NCBI GenBank assembly: GCA_963920665.1
Contig: OY987266.1
Location: forward strand, 18,171,001 to 18,235,000
Direction of reading: 5' to 3'
Length of the DNA: 64,000 nt
From: Straminergon stramineum
Taxonomy: Eukaryota > Streptophyta > Bryopsida > Hypnales > Calliergonaceae
In this document: piece after piece, positions 1 through 9,469 of the stretch
Layout of the letters: each line of letters starts with the position of its first letter
Position numbering within the stretch: the stretch's first letter is position 1
The notes under the pieces: generated by a model
Seen by the model: only the letters and a program-made list of their open reading frames with translations
Told to the model about the DNA's origin: nothing
Databases searched by the model: none
Position numbers and translations under genes: made by a program

Positions 1-436
1 GTTTCTCTTGGCCATAACCTGAGGCTCCTACCTTAGAACCTCGTAATGCTTGTCAATCTTGCATCCTTGTATCCTTAGCTTTCCAAGGATATGCTACATG
101 ACATACTTCATGGAGGGATTCCTCATGAACCCCTCCCTCCTAACCCTTAAGTGTCCCGGCGTCACCGGGACACCCCCTTTTTTGAACGCCCATAACTTTT
201 GACTCACAAGACCAAATCACGCGTTCTTTAGATAGCTAGAAGCGTCTCCTCGAGACTTTTCCAATCATGTGTTACACGCCCCCAAATTCGTCTGGATCAG
301 AGCGCTAACATGCTTTGATCGCTTGGGACTCCTAGTCCCCCTCACCTCATCTCTTGCAAGGCTTGGGGAGTCACCCCCAATGTCCCCCTTGCTCACCAAG
401 GTGGCATGGGCACGCCTCGTGATGAGGGTCGTGACA
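1..436 (-). mobile_element. LTR fragment of the TGTCRYGACC family, cut by the window start
   Basis: Matches the right-hand third of the LTRs at 25756-27019, 31084-32193 and 60233-61361: the same order of the phrases 'cataacttttgactc', 'gcgctaac', 'ggactcctagtccccctcacc' and the ending 'gatgagggtcgtgaca'. The copy with a polypurine tract (61362-61373) shows that the family is read on the minus strand, so this is the 5' part of the LTR. The left end and its target duplication lie outside the window. It has no coding content; the 60-codon open frame inside it is chance. Confidence 0.8.
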
Positions 437-1541
437 AGAAGGCTATTTTAGTTTCAGTTTTGGCCCCCCCACGGTGCAAATACAGAGCAAATGAAATAAA
501 TTGAAGAAATGAAAAAATAATTTTTTAATTGCCAATGTGACATGGCACTAATAGTGCCATGTTAGATTCCTAAAAAGGAAGATTTTTTTTCCTGCTCTAA
601 TTGCATTGTTGCCTTGTAGACTTGTAGCCTTCTACAGAGTTCAAAATTCTTCTAATGAAGAATCTTCAAAAAATCAATGGATGAAAAAATGCATTTTTGT
701 ATATAGGGGATGTATTTGCATTTATCTATTGTTTAAAAATTGAACATTTGGTCTTTAAGGGGTTAAAGGATGGTTGAACCTAACCTTTATAATATGACAA
801 TAAGGTAAGTACATATAATCGTAACCCCTTTTTATTTGCAAACTTGAATCTCATATAATCATCCTTGTCTTATAAGATTTGTGCCATATGAATAAGAGAA
901 GAATGACAATCCTAGATTTAAGTTTTGAAATGAAGATGGGAAGTAGATAGTGATGTAATAAGATAGGGATTGCAATTTGAAACACCTACCTTATTATTGT
1001 TTCAAGTAATGAAAGAGGTTTGTTAGAACTAGCCCATAGAAGAATAAGAAGATAATTAATTTCAATATCACATTCACAAATCCTTGTAAAGTAGGTACAC
1101 ACCAAATCACACCTTGTCTAAAACCACCGTCATCACTTTGTATACATCTTTAAAATCAATAAGTACCTATGTTTGTTGAAGAAATGATTTTGAAACATTT
1201 ACCAAAAAAAACTTTAACCTTTCATAACTTTAGCATGCAATATCCATATGTCACATTCTTTGTGTGTTTGAATTTGCTTTCATTGGAGGATGTTAAATCC
1301 TCCATTTGAATTGGGTTCTTTAAGGGTAGATTTACCTTTGGGGAAACACAAGAATTTTTTATTTTTTGCACATTAGTTTTTTCGCAAATTCAAAATTCAT
1401 ATTTGCAATCAGAGACCCAAAATTAACTAGGAGAGGTCTAGAAATGTACCTTGGACCCGGCTCAAAATAGGGGGCATTTTTTACTTTTACCCCCGGAAAA
1501 CCCACAAAATTACCTTGAAGGGCCTAGTTTGAATGGAGTAT
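437..1541. other. AT-rich intergenic sequence with a MITE-like palindrome
   Basis: No coding signal. Around 536-566 there is the palindrome 'tggcactaatagtgcca', in a context shared with 50145-50260: the same order of AT-rich arms, 'gccttgt', 'gagttcaaaatt' and 'cctaatgaa'. A looser relative lies near 57560-57800. This suggests a small dispersed repeat family. An isolated 'aaggggttaa' at 756-765 resembles the right end of the TTAA elements described below, but no left partner was found. Confidence 0.4.
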
Positions 1542-2119
1542 TTAACCCCTAAATGCATCGATGTCCATTTTCTTGACAACAAACAGATTGAAACTCCATT
1601 TTCATCTTCCTAACTACTTGGATGAAAGTTATTATAATTTGTGAAGATACATTATCAAGTTTTTGACTTATCTAAGGGTTGGATTTGGTGTTACTAGAGT
1701 TCATATTTTTCTAAAATTACAAATGTGCAAGGATGTCAATTGGTCAAATTGCATTGACTTTAGTTCAAAACTAGATTAGCCAAAATGAGGTCATAGATGG
1801 GAAGAACATAAAAATTTCAAAAAATCACCATGTGAAGAGAACCTCATTTCAAATCCATTCCAACAAATTTTACTCAAAAAATGATAATATTTTACTTGCA
1901 ATCAAATTTTGAAGGAATTTTTGGAATATCTCTTTCAAAATTTATTAAAAAAGATTGGTGATAGTATTGGAGAATCTAACTGTACAAATGGAATCTACAA
2001 ATCAAAATGTACAACTTTTATTTCAATTTCAATTCCAAAATATGCTTCCAAATAGCACTTTATAGTGATTTTTCTCAAATCGTAAATTCTAGAGATGAAT
2101 CTGGATGTTTAGGGGTTAA
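1542..2119. mobile_element. TTAA-flanked element PB1 (piggyBac-like ends)
   Basis: Starts TTAACCCCTAAATG and ends with the inverse of TTAACCCCTAAACAT, giving a 12-bp terminal inverted repeat including TTAA on both sides; 578 bp. A second copy of the same interior lies at 39079-39656, also 578 bp, and an inverted copy interrupted by another element lies at 32533-34125. There is no transposase frame, so it is non-autonomous. Placing it with piggyBac rests on the TTAA plus CCC/GGG ends only. Confidence 0.65.
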
Positions 2120-2551
2120 CATCTTGCCCTTTCATTTGCCAACAAGAAAATACGATAATTTGGCCACTCTAATGATAGTAATTGTGGTGAGACTTTCAAA
2201 GCTAATGTCAATTTGTATTATATTGATAAGGCTGTGTTTTCTCATGCCAAGCTTCTGAAGTAAGGTAGATACACCCTAAAGCACCACAAATTGGTACTGT
2301 GCATTGTTACTATTATTGGGCTAATCAGATTTTTATATTTCCTTTTTGGCTAGAGAAAGGAGGTTCCAATGCACCAAAGAATACATCATTTGGATATTAT
2401 ATGCAAAAGTTATTCATGGTCAAAGTTTGTTTCTAAAAGCACTCTATGCAAATAGGTACATAATTGAAATTAGGAATGTTCACCTGTTGTAGATGGCACT
2501 TTTAGACATAGGGCGATTTTGGGTGTACCCACCGTAGCTGGCCCCGAAGTA
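2120..2551. other. Intergenic sequence, no gene seen
   Basis: AT-rich, with no coding pattern. The phrase 'aaaggaggttccaatgcaccaaag' region near 2355 recurs near 34738 ('gaaaggaggtcccaatgcac'), so part of it belongs to a dispersed repeat. Confidence 0.4.
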
Positions 2552-3524
2552 AGGTAAACCTGCCTATGACAGGCAAAATGAGTGGTCTGTATTGTTGCCA
2601 TTAGCAAAATGATTCAGATTTTTTTTCCATACATAGACATATGTGAGAATTGAAGGAAGAAATTGAAATTTTATTTTTTGGAGAAAGTAAGAATTTTTTA
2701 TGAATTTTTGAAGTGTACAACCCAATTAGCCCAGCAGAGCATGAGACTATCCCAAATCAGCAAAAAGGATTCCCATAATGGTCATCTTACCACCTAAAGC
2801 AGTCACAACATTTCCTAACATGGCCATGACATGAAGAAATAAAAAAATAATTTCTTATGACCAATTTACACTTGAATGGTGTAAGTGCCCTATGACAGTT
2901 ACTAATAACTCCATGACCATCTCTCAAGACAAGATTATGGTCACAAATTAGCCTAATGTAGTTCTAAGAGCATCGCCACCGTGGGGCGGTCAAATCCCCA
3001 CGGGGAACAACGCTTGGAGGGCACTGTCTGCAGCCCGGGCACTGCGGGTCTGTGAGTCCCCAGCGTGGGCCGGCCAACTCGCCCCACCCAAAGGTGCCCA
3101 CCCTTCTCTTCCGGACTGCCATTATGGCCACTGAGTTTTTTATTCCCAAAAAATTGAATTCCGGACTGTTGTGAGCTGCTACTGTTCATCTGACAAGCTC
3201 CAGTTTGAAGCTGGGACACGAAAATGCTAGAAAAGTAGTCAACTCCGGGCTCGCTCAAAATTTCCCCGTGCACGCCCAGCTGAGGTACCCCGGGCAAAAT
3301 TGGGCGCGCCCGGTGCTTGGAAAACTGTGCCCCGTGCCACAGTGGGGACTGTTATGGCTCCGAGGCCCAGCCAAACCTACCCTGGCCAGGTTGGGCGAGT
3401 GGGAGTGGGGATGGCCTAATCTCATTTATCACAAAAAATCTGCCATGGGTTGATGTAAGACTCTAATAGGTGGTTTCCTAGATGAGTGCATTAGGCAGTT
3501 TGCCTGTCATAGGCTGGTTTACCT
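2552..3524. mobile_element. TA-flanked MITE M1 (AGGTAAACC ends) with a nested GC-rich element
   Basis: The left end AGGTAAACCTGCCTATGACA and right end (inverse) AGGTAAACCAGCCTATGACA form an inverted repeat of about 28 bp, flanked by TA at 2550-2551 and 3525-3526. The TA target suggests a Tc1/mariner-type MITE. A sister copy without the insertion lies at 4641-5184 (544 bp), and a decayed left half near 59295-59640. A different element occupies 2968-3416. Confidence 0.65.
2968..3416. mobile_element. GC-rich MITE nested in M1
   Basis: A 449-bp block much richer in GC than its host, absent from the sister element at 4641-5184, so it is an insertion. The ends GAGCATCGCCACCG and (inverse) GGCCATCCCCACTC form an imperfect inverted repeat flanked by TAA on both sides. 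A 3-bp TAA duplication suggests PIF/Harbinger. The open frames across it are a by-product of the GC content. Confidence 0.55.
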
Positions 3525-4226
3525 TAAATGAGGTTTGAAAGGGTATTTTTCATTTTTGAAAAGGAATTGATGGAGATTGTCTGACTTCTTGAGAAGAGTT
3601 TTGCATGTGCTTGTTTTTGTTACAGGAAGGATTTCCAAATACCATACCTATAGGGGCAGGATCGGAACTTCTCTGCTGAATATTTTTTTTTGTGGGAAAA
3701 TAAAGTTTGGCAGATGCTAAAAACAGAATTTTTTTTCCAATATTATTGTTTTCATCATACAATTTTTGTTTTTTGAAAAAATAATTTCCCTTAAATTTCA
3801 ATATTTATTTTTTGAATTATTTTCCACCAATCCTGCCTTACAACTACAGTATGCAATTTCTTAGTCTAACCAAAAAATGAAATTGCATGAACGTGAAGCC
3901 GTTATGGTTCTAGACTTGGATATTGGTTCATTGGTGACTGTGCAAGGGTGGTCTGCTGTCAAGAATGGATGCATGTCAGTGTTCATCATTTCAGTGTTTA
4001 CTATTATGAGACTGGTCAATGACAGAGCGGTCTGTTGGGACTTTTGAAGCAAATGTCAATTTGTATGACCTATTTATATTATGTATAAGACATAAAACTT
4101 ATGATCTACTGTCAGTCGATTTTATGTCCAGTAGAATAAGTTGAACTGCCAAAAATTTGCGTACGGTATTGAAATGATGTATGTTATTCTTCAGTGCATT
4201 CGAATCCTCCTTCATTTGCTAACAGG
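3525..4226. other. AT-rich intergenic sequence
   Basis: No coding signal or recognisable element. Short open frames here have no sensible composition. Confidence 0.4.
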
Positions 4227-4606
4227 AATATACAAGGATTTTTTTTTTTTTTTGAAACACATGGATAATTTCCATTGCAAGGGGAAAGAGTGCAAGGAAC
4301 CAGAGGAAACAAACCTAGGTGGAAATATTTATGTTTTCAGAAAACTAACAAAATGGACAGAGGGACGCAAAGGAGCAAGTTCACGGCCAAAAAGCAACAG
4401 CTTATCCAAACTGTCCAAGCTTGGGGAGGGTCAATCTCCACCTGAATTCCAGATGGGATCGCACCCTAAAGAACTCGGATTGTAACCAGATGTTGTCGAA
4501 TGGCCAGAGGAAGACGTCCACCTTGTCTGGATAGAGAGCACACAGTTTCGACGTCTTGTGCCAGGCAACCTGGGCATGGTCCAGAAAAGCAATATACAAG
4601 GATTTT
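4227..4606 (-). mobile_element. Retroposed fragment with poly(A) tail and 16-bp target duplication
   Basis: A 16-bp direct repeat, aatatacaaggatttt, lies at 4227-4242 and 4591-4606. Just inside the left copy is a T run (4243-4253), the poly(A) tail of an insert read on the minus strand. The 337 bp between are more GC-rich than the flanks. This is the mark of target-primed reverse transcription, so it is a 5'-truncated LINE or a processed retrocopy. The minus strand has a short open stretch ending near 4402, but the source gene was not recognised. Confidence 0.7.
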
Positions 4607-4640
4607 GAACATTGAGAAAATAAATACTATGCTCATTATA

Positions 4641-5184
4641 AGGTAAACTAGCCTATGACAGGCAAAATGACTGGTTTGCATTCTTCACATTTTTGAAAAT
4701 TTTGAATTATTTTATCATATAAAGACAAACATGAGAAATGGAGAGAGCAATTGAAGTTTTATTTTTTTTGACAAAGTAAGAATTTTTCCTGAATTTTTGA
4801 AGTGTGTTGTCCAGTTAGTCTAAAATAGTCTTTAAACTACTCCAAAACCATCAGAAAGTATACCCATCGTGATCATTGGACCACCTAAAGCAATAACAAT
4901 ATTTCCTAACATAGCTCTAATATTTTCTAACATGGACATGATATAAAGAAATAAAAAATTTAGTTCTTGTAATGAATATACACTAGAATGGTGTAAGTGT
5001 CCTATGACAGTCACTAATGACTCCATGACCATCTCCCAAGACAAGATTATGGCCACAAATCAGCCTAATGCAATCCTACTTCATTTAATAAATTTTTTTT
5101 TGCCATGGGTTGATTGAAGATTCTAATGGGTGGTTTTCTAGATGACTACATTAGACTGTTTGCCTGTCATGGGTTGGTTTACCT
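4641..5184. mobile_element. TA-flanked MITE M2 (AGGTAAAC ends)
   Basis: Same family as 2552-3524. The left end AGGTAAACTAGCCTATGACA and right end (inverse) AGGTAAACCAACCCATGACA are flanked by TA at 4639-4640 and 5185-5186. Internal sequence matches M1 throughout except for M1's 449-bp insertion. No coding capacity. Confidence 0.65.
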
Positions 5185-5186
5185 TA

Positions 5187-5590
5187 ATGATGATATAAAT
5201 TTAGAAGTATATAGTTTAAGGATGCTCTAATGTGGTCCCTGTTCGAAACGTGTACCCTAGATAATCTAATACAAGGGTTGATATTGAAGTTTACATGGTG
5301 TAAGGGAAGAAACCCATTTCTAATCATCGCCCCCTTTTGGCAATATAGACTGCTCTCTTTCCGTGCAGGAGGAGATGACAGTGATTAATTACAGCGCAAA
5401 TCCCTGTGCACTTCTGGCACATTGTGATTGTTTTACAACACTCTCAATTCTTGGGTGGATTTTGCAACCAACCTTTGTGGGAAACATGAAGGTCTACATG
5501 ATTAGAGTGGGAGGAACTAAATCTTCTACTAAAAAGTTCATAGTAATTATATTTTTTCAAATAAAAATCTGAAAAATTATAGAAACCTTC
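5187..5590. other. Intergenic sequence, no gene seen
   Basis: Unremarkable AT-rich sequence with one short open frame (5363-5572) of no recognisable composition. Confidence 0.35.
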
Positions 5591-6540
5591 TTAACCCCTA
5601 AATGTATTTGACTATGTTTTCACCAAAAACGCTCCAAAACTATCATTTCTAGTACAAGTATCAAATTTTAGAAAAAATACATTTTTGGACACATGTGACT
5701 ATAAGATCTTGTAGTACACTAATTTGAGAAGATGTGGAAAAAATTTCAGAAATTTCCACCTTGAAGATTGCAAGATTTTATCGTTTAAATTGACAAAAAG
5801 TCATTTTTTGGCCCTGCGAAAACCTGGACAGCTGCACTTCACAAGGTCAAATCATTATAAAAAAATGTCCAAAATGGTTGTAACTCTTTGGATTCATTCT
5901 TCAAGACAATTTGTTCACATGCTTGAAAAATTTTAGATCATTTGGAATTGTGCAACATATAGGAAAAAATTAGTAAGTAGAAATAAGTAGAGAATGGTCC
6001 AAAATACTAAATTGTTAAAGAATTTATTTATGGAATTGAAAAATGCCAATCCCAATGGTTGTAATGTTGTAATGAATAATCTACAACGAACACTTTTATT
6101 TTTTTTCCTAAAATATTGAAAATTGAGTTAAATAAAGGTCTTCAAAGTTTATTTTATAGTGGAGATTCCATAACTACCCACAAACTACCCACAACTGAAA
6201 CTCTTCATAACTTTCATCTCACAAATCAAAATCGAATGATTCAAAGATTTTCATGTATATATAAATTTAGTAAATCAATTTTAAATTTTTATTTTAAAAA
6301 AAAGTGATTTTTAAAGAATTTTTTTTGTTGCTTGAGTTGCCCGCCGAGCAATGAAAACTACATATCATACAATAATTTTTCAACTATGTCTTCAAAAGTT
6401 ATGAAAATTATTGGGCCTTAAAGCTACTCCTTAGGCACATGTTGTGTGAAAATTTGAAAGAAAAAAAAATTTCATTCATAGTGAGCTGCCCCAAAACACT
6501 ATGTTGCCAAAAAAACGTTGTTTGGTCCTTTTGGGGTTAA
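5591..6540. mobile_element. TTAA-flanked element PB2 (piggyBac-like ends)
   Basis: Starts TTAACCCCTAAATG and ends with the inverse of TTAACCCCAAAAGG; 950 bp. The interior is shared, inverted, with 54154-55085 (932 bp, also TTAA-bounded) and with a truncated inverted piece at 7585-8105. Three copies with the same ends show that these are discrete elements. No transposase frame. Confidence 0.65.
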
Positions 6541-7290
6541 CTCTAGTCCGGACACTGAAAATCCCCACCTCCCCTTTGTGAAGAAAATAGTGGTGTTTGC
6601 AAGTGCAAGAAAGATGGTACATTGCCTTAATTTGGAAGATGTAGAATGTACATGGAATACATTGACCCCAATTTGGACGTAAAGCTGTGACTTGCAAAGG
6701 TCTGAGATCCCTGTAACATGAGACAAATCATCTCCAAGATCAATCCATGCATACCACTTTGACATGCAGATTCCAAAACATGGCATGAGAGCTCTAGGGA
6801 CAACAGTTCCTACTATACACAATGAAACACTGAACACTGACATCCATCCATTCTTCACAGCAGACCACCCTCACAAATCAATGTAACCAACATTCCATAC
6901 CACCCAAAACTCCAAATGGCTTCGCTTTCACACAGTTTTCTTTTGGGGGGTCAAACTAAGGAATTGCATAATTTGAAATCCTCATACTCCCAGAACAAGC
7001 ACATAGTATACAAAACTCAGTCTTCTGAAAAAGGTCAGACAATCTACAGCAATTGCTGTTCACAAAATGAAATGTACCCTCTTTGACCTCATTTACTTCC
7101 TACCCAGCTTCTTCAGAAGCTCAGCATGAGGAAACGCATCCTTAATTATCAGTATAATACAAATTGCCATTAACTTTGAAAGTCACAACAGGCCACTGGG
7201 TCATGCATGGGAGTTCAGACATCTGAGATGTTCATGCCGCACAGCAGTGGCGTGGCCATCCACTATGAGACCTCAATCAATTGACATTTT
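6541..7290. other. Intergenic sequence, no gene seen
   Basis: The phrase 'gtggtgtttgcaagtgcaag' region near 6590 recurs at about 58968, so part is a dispersed repeat. Minus-strand open frames at 6476-6858 overlap this repeat and have no homologue I recognise. Confidence 0.35.
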
Positions 7291-7584
7291 CACTATTAAA
7301 AAATGACGGTCAAACCTACAAAAATCAACAGTTTTTTTTATTGATTTGGGTATTGTATGGTCCATTTTCATAATTTTTTTGTTGATTTTGTACATCTTCA
7401 CAAAATGGTTACATTATTTTTGTTGATTTGAATATTAAAATAATCAAATCAACAAAAATTTGTTGAAATTTATAGAATCTTTTGAAAATCTTTTGGAATC
7501 TTTGGAATCTTGTGAAATCTTGTGAAAAATAGGAATAGAAAATTCAAATTTATTATTCACTTTTTTGTAGAGTATTGTTTGAAT

Positions 7585-8105
7585 TTAACTCTTGAAGGAC
7601 CAAACTACGTTTTTTTGGCAACATAATAATTTTGCGTAGTTTACTATGAATGGAATTTATATTTTTTTTTCTTTAAAATTTTCACACAACATGTTCCTAA
7701 GGAGTAGCTTTAAAGTGCAACAATTTTCATAACCTTTGACTACATGGTGAGAAAGTTATTGCATGATATGTAATTTTCATTGATCTTTGAGCAACTCAAA
7801 AAGTTCTTGAAAAAACAATTAAGGAAGAAAATTTTGAAATTGGTTTTCTAGATTCATATATACATGTAAAGCTTTGAATCATTCCATTTTGATTAATGAA
7901 ATGAAAGTTATGAAGAATTTTAGTTTGTGGGTAGTATGGAATCTCCACTTTGAAATAAACTTTGAAGTCTTTCATTTTACTCAATTTTCAATATTTTTTG
8001 AAAAAAACTAAAATCATAGGATGTAAATTGTTTATTACAACATTACAACTACTTGGACTAGCTTTTTCCAATTCCATAACTAAATTCTTAATTTTCTTTA
8101 TATTC
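7585..8105 (-). mobile_element. Truncated inverted copy of TTAA element PB2
   Basis: Reverse-complement match to the right part of 5591-6540: 'gaaggaccaaac', 'ttggcaacat', 'cacacaacatg', 'aaggagtagcttt'. One end keeps a decayed TTAACTCTTGAAGG; the other stops without a terminus near 8105. Confidence 0.6.
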
Positions 8106-8640
8106 AAGTTTTCAATTTCAAAGTAATGAAGTTTGAATAGTTCCAAATTCAAATTGAACTATTCAATTGAAGTGTTCAAATTTGAAGTATTTAACTCCTA
8201 TATTTCTTACATATGTTGAGACCTTCCACAAGTGCTTCTACATATTTGAATTCAAAAGTATGCTAAAATCTTCATAAATATTTATTTTTTCAATGAATTC
8301 AATTATAGGATTTAGCTTTTCATTAGCTTTGTATAGTATACCCTTCCAAAATTTTAAGATAAAAAACCTCATATTTGTAAGATCATGATGCATGCTTGGA
8401 TTTCAAAAAGTAGTTTTAATCCTTGCCAAATGGTTAGATTTCATCTTTCAAACTCTTTATTGCCCCCCAAAAACACTTTTTTATTCATTTAAACTTACAA
8501 GAATTTCAAATATTTTTTTTATCATTTGGTTTACATTTCAACCACCCAAATCTTGATGTAAATCATCACAATTGAAATTCTAGAGTTTCTTTTTAACTTT
8601 AATCATTCACAATTCGGTGTTTATTAAAATCAACAGACTT

Positions 8641-8970
8641 CATTGGTTGTTTTGGCATAGTGAAATAATTTTTTTCAAAAATCTTTGTACTAAGAAAAGT
8701 TGCAAAATGAATTTAACGTTCACTTGCAACAATCCGTTTGCAATTTTGAGTCTCCAATCAAAAGTTATGGACAAAGTTCAGAGAGGGGTTGGAGTGAATA
8801 TTTTTTTTTGACATTTCAAACATCCTCTCTAAATTTTGTCCATAAGTTTTGATTGGAGACTCAAAATTGCAAAAGTAAATTTTTGAGGTGAAATTTAACT
8901 TCATTTGATAACTTTTCTTAGTTCAAAGTTTTAAAAAAAAGTTTTTTACTATGCCAAAACAACCACCAAA
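8641..8970. repeat. Long imperfect inverted repeat (foldback/hairpin)
   Basis: The left arm (about 8643-8790) pairs with the right arm (about 8820-8962): 'ggttgttttggcatag' against 'ctatgccaaaacaacc', and 'gcaattttgagtctccaatc' against its inverse. The loop is about 30 nt. The 64-codon open frame at 8617-8811 lies in the left arm and is not credible as a gene. Confidence 0.7.
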
Positions 8971-9054
8971 ATTTGCTAAGTTTACAACCAATGAAAAAAC
9001 AATCAAATAAACTAGCTAAATACATTTTTTTCCCAATTTTATCAAATGTCTCCA

Positions 9055-9215
9055 TTCATGGTGCAATGGATAAACCCCTTAGACCTCATTAGAGAGGTCC
9101 ATAGTTGAAATCCCCACAAGCACCTACCCACCCTCATGGTGGGCTACCTAGGTGGCATTTTTCCTTTGCATGTGTGGCAACCTTCCACATGTTGACTTCT
9201 AATTGGCCGGTATTC
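9055..9215 (+). mobile_element. tRNA-derived SINE
   Basis: Contains a pol III box A-like ggtgcaatggataa (9059-9072) and a box B-like agttgaaatcc (9103-9113) at tRNA-like spacing, followed by a non-tRNA body with 'ctcatggtgggctacctagg'. It cannot fold as a full tRNA, and the arrangement is that of plant tRNA-derived SINEs. The 3' end and target duplication were not resolved. Confidence 0.55.
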
Positions 9216-9469
9216 AAAGATGTTTTATTTTTATTTTTTTAGTTGTCCAAATCAACAAAAAAGTTGTTGATTTGGACAGTTTCTTGTTGAAATTAACAAC
9301 AAATTGAACACTTTTTTTGTTGATGAACAACATTGAAGTGTCAATAAGAACATCCAAATCAACACTTTTTGGTTAAAGAATGTTCGAATCAACACGTTCT
9401 AATTCACAAAAAAAATCAACACTTTTTTGTTAAATTTTTGTTGATTTGGACATAGTTTTTCTAGTAGTG

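Larger units (their letters stand above)
7291..9469. mobile_element. Candidate CACTA-like element carrying nested repeats
   Basis: The left end CACTATTAAAAAATGACGG and right end (inverse) CACTACTAGAAAAACTATG resemble CACTA (En/Spm) termini. Both subterminal regions (7310-7460 and 9243-9450) are packed with direct and inverted copies of AAATCAACAAAAA, as expected for CACTA subterminal repeats. Inside are a truncated TTAA element (7585-8105), a hairpin (8641-8970) and a SINE (about 9055-9215). No matching 3-bp target duplication was found and there is no transposase, so the call is provisional. Confidence 0.45.

Noticed and set aside
751..765. Further TTAA element end (aaggggttaa)
   Set aside because: No partner end at a sensible distance; left as an isolated match.
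2953..3453. Open frames of 61-114 codons on both strands
   Set aside because: They fall inside the GC-rich nested element and have no recognisable protein features.
9059..9130. tRNA gene
   Set aside because: Only the internal promoter boxes resemble tRNA; acceptor and anticodon stems do not pair, so it is better explained as a SINE.
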